A DNA stretch of 64,000 bases. It comes from Lachnospiraceae bacterium (GTDB lineage: Bacteria > Bacillota > Clostridia > Lachnospirales > Lachnospiraceae). This document shows positions 28,066-35,318 of the stretch, piece after piece; the first letter of the stretch is position 1; every line of letters begins with the position of its first letter. The stretch covers positions 1 through 64,000 of the forward strand of contig SVEH01000016.1 in the NCBI GenBank assembly GCA_015057455.1, given 5' to 3'. The notes beneath the pieces were generated by a model that saw nothing but the letters and a program-made list of their open reading frames with translations, did no database searches and was not told the DNA's origin. A program made the translations under genes and the position numbers.

Positions 28066-28674
28066 TTAATAATCATAGTCCACATCAATAACTTTACGAA
28101 TTATATCTTTATTAAACCCTTTTCTATACAATGCTGATAAAGCTTTCATCCTTTTCTCATCCGGAATATTACCATCTGCATCCTGGTACTTTCGAACAAA
28201 CTTCCTTACTGCAAGTTCCTCTGAATCATCTGACATTTCTTCAAATATAGATTGAATTATATCATTATCTATACCACGTTTTTTTAATTCCATCTTAAGT
28301 TCTAGTTTACTTTTTCTACTAGAATTGGCTTCTATATATATCTTACTATACATATAATCATCTACAAAATTATATTCTTCTAAAAATCCCATTACTTTAT
28401 CAATGATGTTATCATTATAATCCGCTCTTTTTAGCTTAGTTCTTAATTGATGCTTTGAATTAATAGACCTTTCTAAAATTGCTAGAGCCTTTTTCTTGGC
28501 TCTAGCAAATATATATTCACTCATAATTAATTCATACATTTCTTCAGTTATATTAGAATCTATATCTAATCCAAGCTTGCGTAATTCACTATTATATAGA
28601 TATATTGTCTCTCCATTATCTAAGATAACTTTGTTTTTTCTATTCTTTAACTTTTCAATCTCTGTAATAATCAT
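28066..28674 (-). CDS. recX: Regulatory protein RecX
   Basis: A 202-residue helical protein of the RecX family, which binds RecA filaments and limits their activity. Motifs ALAILERSINSKHQLRTKL, then DDYMYSKIYIE, mark the repeated three-helix units. It begins 11 bases behind recA and shares its transcript and SOS control. The length is near the Firmicutes average. Confidence 0.92.
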   Translation of the reverse strand: MIITEIEKLKNRKNKVILDNGETIYLYNSELRKLGLDIDSNITEEMYELIMSEYIFARAKKKALAILERSINSKHQLRTKLKRADYNDNIIDKVMGFLEEYNFVDDYMYSKIYIEANSSRKSKLELKMELKKRGIDNDIIQSIFEEMSDDSEELAVRKFVRKYQDADGNIPDEKRMKALSALYRKGFNKDIIRKVIDVDYDY

Positions 28675-28685
28675 AAGCTACCTAT

Positions 28686-29747
28686 CTATTCTGTTACTTC
28701 TCCAGTTTTACTTATCTTTTCTTTTACTTTCTCTTCTGGTTGTTCTTGAAGTGGTTGTTCAAACACTTTTGCTCTAACTTGTGCTTCAACTTCATTAAAG
28801 ATATCTGGATTCTCTCTTAAGAATACCTTAGCATTCTCACGTCCTTGCCCTATCTTGTTACCATTATATGCATACCATGCACCACTCTTAATAATAATAT
28901 TATGATTAGCTGCTAAGTCAAGAACATCTCCTTCTCTTGAAATACCTTTACCAAACATAATATCAAATTCAGCTTCTCTAAATGGAGGTGCTACTTTATT
29001 CTTAACAACTTTTATTCTTGTTCTATTACCAATAACCTCGCCTGCCATCTTAAGAGCTTCAATTCTTCTAACATCCATTCTTACTGATGAATAAAACTTA
29101 AGTGCTCTACCACCTGTAGTTGTCTCTGGATTACCAAACATAATTCCAACTTTTTCTCTTAATTGGTTAATAAATATTACTATACAGTTTGATTTGCTAA
29201 TTACAGCTGTAAGCTTTCTAAGTGCTTGAGACATAAGTCTAGCTTGAAGTCCTACATGAGAATCACCCATCTCACCATCAATTTCAGCTCTTGGAACTAA
29301 TGCTGCAACAGAGTCAACAATTACAATATCAACTGCTCCAGATCTAACCATAGTTTCAGTTATCTCTAGTGCTTGTTCTCCATTATCTGGTTGTGAAATA
29401 TATAAATTATCAATATCTACACCTATATTCTTAGCATAAACTGGATCTAATGCATGTTCAGCATCGATAAATCCTGCTATTCCACCACGCTTTTGAACTT
29501 CAGCTACCATATGTAATGCAACAGTTGTTTTACCACTTGATTCTGGACCATATACTTCAATAATTCTTCCCTTTGGAACACCACCTACACCAAGTGCTAC
29601 ATCTAAGCTAAGTGAACCTGTAGGAATAGCCTCTATATTCATATTAGCGCCTTGCTCACCAAGTTTCATAACAGAACCCTTACCATATTGTTTCTCTATC
29701 TGTGCTAATGCAGATTCTAATGCTTTCTTCTTGTTATCATCACTCAT
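28686..29747 (-). CDS. recA: Recombinase RecA
   Basis: A 353-residue recombinase and LexA co-protease. Walker A is GPESSGKTT (about 68), and the Walker B region [15 protein letters not shown] and the [22 protein letters not shown] loop 2 are complete. The start at 29747 (MSDDNKKK) has AAGGAG about 8 bases upstream; an 18-codon longer frame lacks RecA similarity. The promoter carries a LexA box. The acidic C-terminal tail is short. Confidence 0.98.
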   Translation of the reverse strand: MSDDNKKKALESALAQIEKQYGKGSVMKLGEQGANMNIEAIPTGSLSLDVALGVGGVPKGRIIEVYGPESSGKTTVALHMVAEVQKRGGIAGFIDAEHALDPVYAKNIGVDIDNLYISQPDNGEQALEITETMVRSGAVDIVIVDSVAALVPRAEIDGEMGDSHVGLQARLMSQALRKLTAVISKSNCIVIFINQLREKVGIMFGNPETTTGGRALKFYSSVRMDVRRIEALKMAGEVIGNRTRIKVVKNKVAPPFREAEFDIMFGKGISREGDVLDLAANHNIIIKSGAWYAYNGNKIGQGRENAKVFLRENPDIFNEVEAQVRAKVFEQPLQEQPEEKVKEKISKTGEVTE

Positions 29748-29818
29748 TATATATATCTCCTTACATAAATAAATTTTAATTTCATTTCCAAAAATTCTCA
29801 ATTAATTAGTACTATTAA

Positions 29819-29847
29819 TTTATAACACACTAACAAAAAGAATGCAA
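29819..29847 (-). promoter_or_regulatory. recA promoter
   Basis: On the - strand TTGCAT (29842-29847), 17 bases and TATAAA (29819-29824). It lies 72 bases before the recA ATG, directly downstream of a LexA box. Confidence 0.75.
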
Positions 29848-29856
29848 GTATTTTTT

Positions 29857-29870
29857 CGAAAATTTGTTCT
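29857..29870. promoter_or_regulatory. LexA box of recA
   Basis: On the - strand AGAACAAATTTTCG fits 12 of 14 positions of the SOS consensus. It ends 9 bases upstream of the -35 element. Confidence 0.75.
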
Positions 29871-30082
29871 ATTTTTTTATTTTTCTACAATTTTTATCCT
29901 TTATTACCATCATTTACAATTATCCTTTGTTAATCTAAGCGAACATTTGTTTCCTGGTTCAAGTCCTTTTATGTTTCTATCACTATTGTACTCCATTTGA
30001 TAGCATCAGAATCCATGAAGAAAAAAATACTAAAAATTGTAAATAAAGTAAGCACAAAATAAAATCATCACATCATATTCTT

Positions 30083-30283
30083 TAGTATATAGCATATAAT
30101 AAAGGGGCTCGAATATGTATGTTAAATGGTGTCTGAGAACCTTAGTACTTAGTGATTTCAAACGCAAGCGCCGAAAGAACTTAGATACTACTAGGTTTGA
30201 AGTCAAGTGAAAACATCCATTAAACATATATTCGAACCCGTATTATTGCGTAACTAGTATCGTAACCTCCACTTATGTGGAAC
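30083..30283. repeat. Dispersed structured repeat, copy A (201 bp)
   Basis: Shares long stretches with copies at 34056 and 51106, including ATAATAAAGG, TCGAAT, CGTATTATTGCGT and CCACTT. An outer stem joins GGGCTCGAAT... (30105-30129) to ...ATTCGAACCC (30217-30239). A conserved inner lobe contains GTACTTAGTGATTTCAA and GAAAGAACTTAG. It begins right after a 212-base AT-rich stretch with nothing visible and ends 9 bases from the primase-helicase stop. A 65-codon frame inside it (30030-30227) is not a gene. Confidence 0.85.
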
Positions 30284-30292
30284 AAAAAACCT

Positions 30293-32224
30293 CTATGTAA
30301 ACAAGTTAAACTGAGGATAATAGTCAAAATCTATCATCGTTCCAGCTTTACCATTTCTATTCTTTGCGATTTTTACACCTAATGGAATCGGATTTTTACT
30401 AATAGTCTCTTCAAGATTAAAATCCTTCTTTCCTTCATTTCTATAACATAGTTCTAAAAGAACATCACTTGAATGGTGCAAAACATCCTTCTCACTATAA
30501 TTACCTGTATAAAGCAATGAATCATCATCACTATTATTCATTGAGCTAATGGCTAATATTGGTATGTTGTAATCTCTACTGATTCTCTTTAATTCAGCGA
30601 TATTTTTTACCATATTTTGATTATCAGTTCTTAAAACTTCATCAAATGAAGCTATAACTTGAAGATAATCAATAATTACAACAGCTTTTCTGTTTGCTTT
30701 TCTAACTTTATCTAAATGAGATTTAATAGACTCTCTAATTTGTTTTACACTGGTACTATTATCACCTTCATAGATATATATATTAGTTGCAAATTTCTTA
30801 TAATAATCACATGAATTGGCAATTAATTTCTTATCTTTTGCACTTAATTTTTCATAATTAGATTTAACTGCTATATCACGAATTGTTTTAGCATTATTAA
30901 AGTTCTTATTATCCTTATACTCTACTAATGCTGTCAATCTACTTAAACTTTTTGTTATTAACTCTCTTGCAGAAGCTTCTAATGAGAATATCAACACATC
31001 TGTTATCTTACTTTCTGAAGCAATATAATCTGCTATTTGAAGAGCAAATGTTGTCTTACCAATTGATCTATATGCATTTAAAACATAAAAACCTGCATAC
31101 ATTCCGCCATCTAAATGTCTATCTAGTTTATTTACACCCGTTGCAATATAAGGTGTGTCAACTTGTTCATTCATAAAATCGTCTAAATACTTAACGTTAC
31201 TATTGGCTAATTGATATTCATTAACCCTTTCCATTTCATATCTATGAACTTTAACAAGTGCTTGCTTAATACTTCTTACTAGAAGATCTTTATTGCTTAA
31301 TAACTGCTTATTAATAGACATATCACCTCTAACAAGGTTATATACAATATAATGTTGTCCAAGTGCAGATAATTCTTTATCCAATGCTGTTATTATTTGC
31401 AAAATATCATCGTCTGTTTCATCAAGACATAATACTAAAAATCTATTTGATGGCTTCTTTGTTAAAGTATCCACTATTAACTTTGTATTATTTATATTTC
31501 CAAAAGCAACTGCATCATATCCACACTCTATAATACTAAGTGCATCTAATTCATCTTCTACTACAAATACTGCGTCATCGCCTTCATATAAAATATCTTC
31601 ATTAAATATAATAGGCTGTCCAACTGTTTGAACATTAGCAACACCTTTTCCATCGCCAGTATACATAGCAACATAAGTTGTATCTGTTGTTGGTATGATA
31701 ATTCTTGGTGTTAAAGCTATATATTGCTTTACATCTTCTTTTGTTTCTGGATGAATCCATTCTGCGCAGTACCCTGCATTAAACTTTGTTTGTACTTCTT
31801 TACTTATTCCATGCTCTTGTAAATATGAACATTCATCTATATGTTCTAAACACTCCTTATAGAACAATGTATAATTCTTTTCAGCATCTTCATTACCTTT
31901 ATTTATAACCTTAGATTTTTTCTTCTTTACAGCATTCTTATCCTCATCAACTTCAATACCAAGTTCCTTAGCAACTTCACGCAATACATAATCCTGTCTA
32001 TTAATATTATATTTTAGACCTATCATATCAATAACGCTTACGCTAGTGAAGCAACCTATAGGACAAGTAAATCTTTGGTCATCATCCTCATCCTTTTTCA
32101 ACCCATCTTGATCATCATCAGCACCATAATTACAAATAGGACAAATATAACCACCATTTACATTCTTTTGTAAAAGTTCATACTTTCTTTTTTCTATTTC
32201 TTCCTTTGCTTCTGCTAATGTCAT
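30293..32224 (-). CDS. Phage-type primase-helicase (Zn finger, TOPRIM, DnaB-like)
   Basis: A 643-residue protein. It has a zinc finger (YICPICNYG then FTCPIGCF, about 25-58), a TOPRIM-like domain (VFVVEDELDALSIIECGYDAVAFGN, acidic LDETDDD, about 215-275) and a DnaB/RecA-like ATPase (about 355-640). The P-loop is degenerate at its start (AYRSIGKTTFAL instead of GRPSMGKT), but the lysine and threonine are present; Walker B is VVIIDYLQVI. This resembles T7 gp4-type primase-helicases of phages and plasmids. Here it stands 22 bases behind ilvA, with no phage genes around. It may be a domesticated relic or still active. Confidence 0.85.
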   Translation of the reverse strand: MTLAEAKEEIEKRKYELLQKNVNGGYICPICNYGADDDQDGLKKDEDDDQRFTCPIGCFTSVSVIDMIGLKYNINRQDYVLREVAKELGIEVDEDKNAVKKKKSKVINKGNEDAEKNYTLFYKECLEHIDECSYLQEHGISKEVQTKFNAGYCAEWIHPETKEDVKQYIALTPRIIIPTTDTTYVAMYTGDGKGVANVQTVGQPIIFNEDILYEGDDAVFVVEDELDALSIIECGYDAVAFGNINNTKLIVDTLTKKPSNRFLVLCLDETDDDILQIITALDKELSALGQHYIVYNLVRGDMSINKQLLSNKDLLVRSIKQALVKVHRYEMERVNEYQLANSNVKYLDDFMNEQVDTPYIATGVNKLDRHLDGGMYAGFYVLNAYRSIGKTTFALQIADYIASESKITDVLIFSLEASARELITKSLSRLTALVEYKDNKNFNNAKTIRDIAVKSNYEKLSAKDKKLIANSCDYYKKFATNIYIYEGDNSTSVKQIRESIKSHLDKVRKANRKAVVIIDYLQVIASFDEVLRTDNQNMVKNIAELKRISRDYNIPILAISSMNNSDDDSLLYTGNYSEKDVLHHSSDVLLELCYRNEGKKDFNLEETISKNPIPLGVKIAKNRNGKAGTMIDFDYYPQFNLFT

Positions 32225-32245
32225 TATTATATCTCCTTTATTTTA

Positions 32246-33454
32246 TTATATTTTTGGAGTTACAAGATTAATTTCATATCCAGCATCCATTAATCCTTTT
32301 ATTATACGGCATTTATGTTCATGACCAAATGCCTCTAAAGTAATTGTAAGTTCAACAGCCTCATTTCTATTAATACTTACAAACTGATTATGTTCAAGTT
32401 TAATTACATTACCTTGTAAATCAGCTAAAACCTTAGCTACATTCAACAATTCACCTGGTTTATCTGGTAATCTAACGGTAAATGTAAATATTCTTTCTCT
32501 TTCTATCAAACCATGTTGTACAACACTGGATACTGTAATAATATCCATGTTACCACCACTTAAAACACTTACTATTTTTTTACCTTCGCAGTTTAAATGA
32601 TTAAGCGCTGCAACAGTTAATAATCCAGAATTTTCTACTACCATTTTGTGATTTTCTAATATATCTAAAAATGAAACAATTAATTCTTCATCTTCAACTG
32701 TAATAATTTCATCTACATTCTCTTTTATATATGGGAAAATATGCTCGCCAGGTGTTTTTACTGCTGTACCATCAGCAATAGTTTGAGCCTTATCTAAAGT
32801 TACTATTCTATCCTGTTTTATAGACTCTTGCATACAATTGGCACCTGCAGGTTCTACACCTATAACCTTTATATTAGGATTAAGTTGTTTTGCTAAAGTT
32901 GATACTCCTGCAGCTAATCCGCCACCGCCAATTGGTACTAAAATAATATCCACTGTTGGAAGATCTTTAAATATCTCCATAGCTATTGTTCCTTGCCCAG
33001 TAGCAACAACTTCATCATCAAAAGGATGAATAAATGTGTATCCTTCCGCTTCTGCTAACTCCATAGCATATTTGCATGCGTCATCATATACATTGCCGTA
33101 TAGAATAACTTCTGCACCATAACTTTTTGTTCTATTCACTTTTATAAGAGGTGTTGTTGTTGGCATTACAATAATTGCTTTCACTCCATAGTGCTTAGCT
33201 GCAAATGCTACACCTTGTGCATGATTTCCAGCTGATGCAGTAATCAACCCTCTTTTTCTTTCTTCTTTTGTTAAAGTACTAATTTTATAAAAAGCACCTC
33301 TTACCTTATAAGCTCCTGTAAATTGCATATTCTCTGGTTTTAAATATATCTTATTACCTGTTTGCTCAGTTAAATAGTCACTATACATTAACTTAGTTCT
33401 TAAGGCAACTTTTTTTACAATTTCAGTAGCTTCCTCAAATTTATCTAATGTCAT
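32246..33454 (-). CDS. ilvA: Threonine ammonia-lyase (threonine dehydratase)
   Basis: A 402-residue PLP enzyme that deaminates threonine to 2-oxobutyrate, the first step to isoleucine. The PLP lysine lies in the TGAYKVRGA motif (about 52), and SAGNHAQGVA and the glycine-rich VPIGGGGLAAGV phosphate loop are present. A single ACT domain (about 325-400, FTVRLPDKPGELLNVA) makes it the short, possibly catabolic or ligand-controlled form. The ATG at 33454 has AAGGAG 10 bases upstream. Promoter at 33489-33517. Confidence 0.93.
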   Translation of the reverse strand: MTLDKFEEATEIVKKVALRTKLMYSDYLTEQTGNKIYLKPENMQFTGAYKVRGAFYKISTLTKEERKRGLITASAGNHAQGVAFAAKHYGVKAIIVMPTTTPLIKVNRTKSYGAEVILYGNVYDDACKYAMELAEAEGYTFIHPFDDEVVATGQGTIAMEIFKDLPTVDIILVPIGGGGLAAGVSTLAKQLNPNIKVIGVEPAGANCMQESIKQDRIVTLDKAQTIADGTAVKTPGEHIFPYIKENVDEIITVEDEELIVSFLDILENHKMVVENSGLLTVAALNHLNCEGKKIVSVLSGGNMDIITVSSVVQHGLIERERIFTFTVRLPDKPGELLNVAKVLADLQGNVIKLEHNQFVSINRNEAVELTITLEAFGHEHKCRIIKGLMDAGYEINLVTPKI

Positions 33455-33488
33455 TAATATCACTCCTTGCAAGTAAGCTTTATATATT

Positions 33489-33517
33489 AATATAACATTA
33501 ATTCCAAAATTTTACAA
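33489..33517 (-). promoter_or_regulatory. ilvA / primase-helicase promoter
   Basis: On the - strand TTGTAA (33512-33517), 17 bases and TATATT (33489-33494), about 35 bases before the ilvA start. I see no T-box or leader peptide. Confidence 0.55.
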
Positions 33518-33595
33518 TATTTACCAAATATAAAATCGTCATCTCTTCCCCTAAACATTAATAGTACTTTATACGCATCCTATAAAAATCCTTTT

Positions 33596-33617
33596 AATTT
33601 GAGCTATCGCTCAAATT
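33596..33617. repeat. 22-nt hairpin, left boundary of a composite region
   Basis: AATTTGAGC-TATC-GCTCAAATT is a 9-bp stem with a 4-base loop. The same hairpin in opposite orientation lies at 34271-34292. Both are followed inward by related TTTGCTCYGCG sequence, making an imperfect terminal inverted repeat of about 45 bases. Confidence 0.75.
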
Positions 33618-33663
33618 GGGAATCATTTTGCTCCGCGAAAGTTTTATCCTTTTATCTAGTTTC

Positions 33664-33819
33664 AAATTTAAGAGAATATAATATATTTTTCTCACCACTT
33701 GCGTTCCGTTGCAAAGCGTAACGGTCGTTAAGTTCATACTTCGCATAATAAAATGCTCGTATTCACTAAACGCCGACGGTTTGCAAACCCCGAAAAATAT
33801 ATTATATTCTCTTAAATTT
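33664..33819. repeat. 28-bp perfect inverted repeat with structured 100-nt core
   Basis: Arms 33664-33691 and 33792-33819 match perfectly over 28 bases (AAATTTAAGAGAATATAA...). The core (33692-33791) is richer in G and C than its surroundings and contains nested pairings, for example GCAT/ATGC flanked by ATAC/GTAT near 33741-33762. It has no open reading frame. It looks like a MITE-type insertion or a structured RNA gene. The following 33820-34055 is AT-rich with nothing else recognised. Confidence 0.8.
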
Positions 33820-34055
33820 TAACTCTTGCTTAAAGCCATTATAGCTTTTATGTGTAAAATTCTATTATCTTTTTATTATTTTCATGCCATCTTTACGGTT
33901 TTTATTGTTATTGGTAGATTTTACTTTCTTTTCTTAGAGTTTAATACCTTATTATTTATGATGACTTATACTAATTAGTGTTATACTTTTATGTAATACA
34001 ATTAACATAGCAATTATAGATTTACCAAACATAGAATAAATTTATCTATATCTCT

Positions 34056-34258
34056 CAGTATACAGCAAATAATAAAGGAGCTCGAATGTATATATTTAAT
34101 GGTGTCTGAGCCCCTCGGTACTTAGTGATTTCAAGCGTCAGCGCAGAAAGAACTTAGTACCCGTTAGGCGCGAAGTCAAGTGAGAACGTCCATTAAATAT
34201 ATATATTCGAACCCGTATTATTGCGTCACTAAAACTGTAAACTCCACTTGCGCAGAGC
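34056..34258. repeat. Dispersed structured repeat, copy B (203 bp)
   Basis: Same organisation and orientation as copy A: an outer stem (about 34079-34102 with 34190-34214) and inner lobe with GGTACTTAG paired to CTTAGTACC. The right flank has CGTATTATTGCGTCACT and CTCCACTTGCGC. The inner pairing is kept although several bases differ from copy A, which suggests selection on structure. It lies behind ftsY. Confidence 0.85.
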
Positions 34259-34270
34259 AAAATACCCCCT

Positions 34271-34292
34271 AATTTGAGCGATAGCTCAAATT
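34271..34292. repeat. 22-nt hairpin, right boundary of the composite region
   Basis: AATTTGAGC-GATA-GCTCAAATT, the reverse complement of the hairpin at 33596-33617. ATAAAAAT follows at 34293 and also stands 6 bases outside the left hairpin (33582-33589), a possible target duplication. Confidence 0.75.
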
Positions 34293-34310
34293 ATAAAAAT
34301 GCCCAAAAAT

Positions 34311-34337
34311 AGTCCCCTGTCAGAATGACAGGGGACT
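34311..34337 (-). terminator. ftsY terminator
   Basis: AGTCCCCTGTCA-GAA-TGACAGGGGACT is a perfect 12-bp stem 12 bases behind the ftsY stop. T-runs lie on both strands, so it can work both ways. A very similar GCCCCTGTC hairpin occurs at 63120. Confidence 0.9.
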
Positions 34338-34348
34338 GTTTTTGAATC

Positions 34349-35290
34349 TTATTCTTCAGTATTTACATCAAACAATGCATTAACAAATGCATCTGAGTCA
34401 AATCTCTGTAAATCTTCTATTTGCTCACCTACACCAATATATTTAACTGGTATATTAAGTTCACTTTGTATTGCAATAGCGATTCCACCTTTTGCAGTTC
34501 CATCTAATTTAGTAAGAATTATACCTGTTAAATCAGTAACTTCACTAAATTGTTTTGCTTGCATAAGTGCATTCTGACCAGTAGTTCCATCAAGAACTAT
34601 AAATGATTCTTTTACTGCATCAGGATATTCCTTATCTATAATTCTGCTAATTTTACGAAGTTCCTCCATAAGATTCTTCTTGTTATGAAGTCTTCCTGCT
34701 GTATCACATAATAATAAATCTGTATTACGAGCTTTAGCTGCACTAACAGCATCAAATACAACTGCAGCTGGATCTGATCCCTCTTTTTGAGATATTATAT
34801 CAACTCCAGAACGATTCGACCATTCTGTTAATTGCTCTATTGCAGCAGCTCTAAATGTATCTGCTGCAGCCATAAGAACTTTCTTACCCTCACTTTTGTA
34901 TCTGCTTGCAAGCTTTCCTGTTGTAGTTGTTTTACCAACACCATTAACACCTATTAATAAAACAACAGCTTTCTTATCTTCAAAATCATAAGCATCTTCT
35001 GAAACTTGCATTTGCTCTTTAATACTATTAATTAATAGTTCTTTACATTCCATTGGATCTTTAATTCTATTCTCTTTAACTTTAGCTTTCAAGGATTCAA
35101 TTATATTCTCTGTTGTATGAATTCCCATATCTGCCATAATTAAAACTTCTTCTAACTCTTCATAAAAATCCTCATTTATACTAGAAAATGCAGAAAATAT
35201 GCTATTCATAGATGACGCAATGCTATTTCTTGTTTTTTCTAAACCACTAAATAATCTTTTAAAAAATCCTTTTTTTTCTTTTTCAACCAT
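34349..35290 (-). CDS. ftsY: Signal recognition particle receptor FtsY
   Basis: A 313-residue GTPase that receives SRP-ribosome complexes at the membrane. It has a short N-terminal region without the long acidic A domain, then the NG domain with GVNGVGKTTTTGKLA (G1), DTAGRLHNK (G3), TKLDGTAKGG (G4) and GVGEQIEDL. It is the last gene of the plsX-acpP-rnc-smc-ftsY series, 28 bases behind smc, and is closed by a terminator. Confidence 0.97.
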   Translation of the reverse strand: MVEKEKKGFFKRLFSGLEKTRNSIASSMNSIFSAFSSINEDFYEELEEVLIMADMGIHTTENIIESLKAKVKENRIKDPMECKELLINSIKEQMQVSEDAYDFEDKKAVVLLIGVNGVGKTTTTGKLASRYKSEGKKVLMAAADTFRAAAIEQLTEWSNRSGVDIISQKEGSDPAAVVFDAVSAAKARNTDLLLCDTAGRLHNKKNLMEELRKISRIIDKEYPDAVKESFIVLDGTTGQNALMQAKQFSEVTDLTGIILTKLDGTAKGGIAIAIQSELNIPVKYIGVGEQIEDLQRFDSDAFVNALFDVNTEE

Positions 35291-35318
35291 TAATTAAACG
35301 TCCTTTCTATACATTCAC

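Noticed and set aside
29748..29801. 18-codon longer start of recA
   Set aside because: The extension does not resemble RecA and the good ribosome binding site belongs to the ATG at 29747.
30030..30227. 65-codon open frame on the - strand
   Set aside because: It lies inside repeat copy A, has no ribosome binding site and is not preserved in copies B and C.
33455..33595. T-box or leader peptide before ilvA
   Set aside because: Only a plain promoter and about 30 bases of leader are visible, without a T-box motif or specifier stem.
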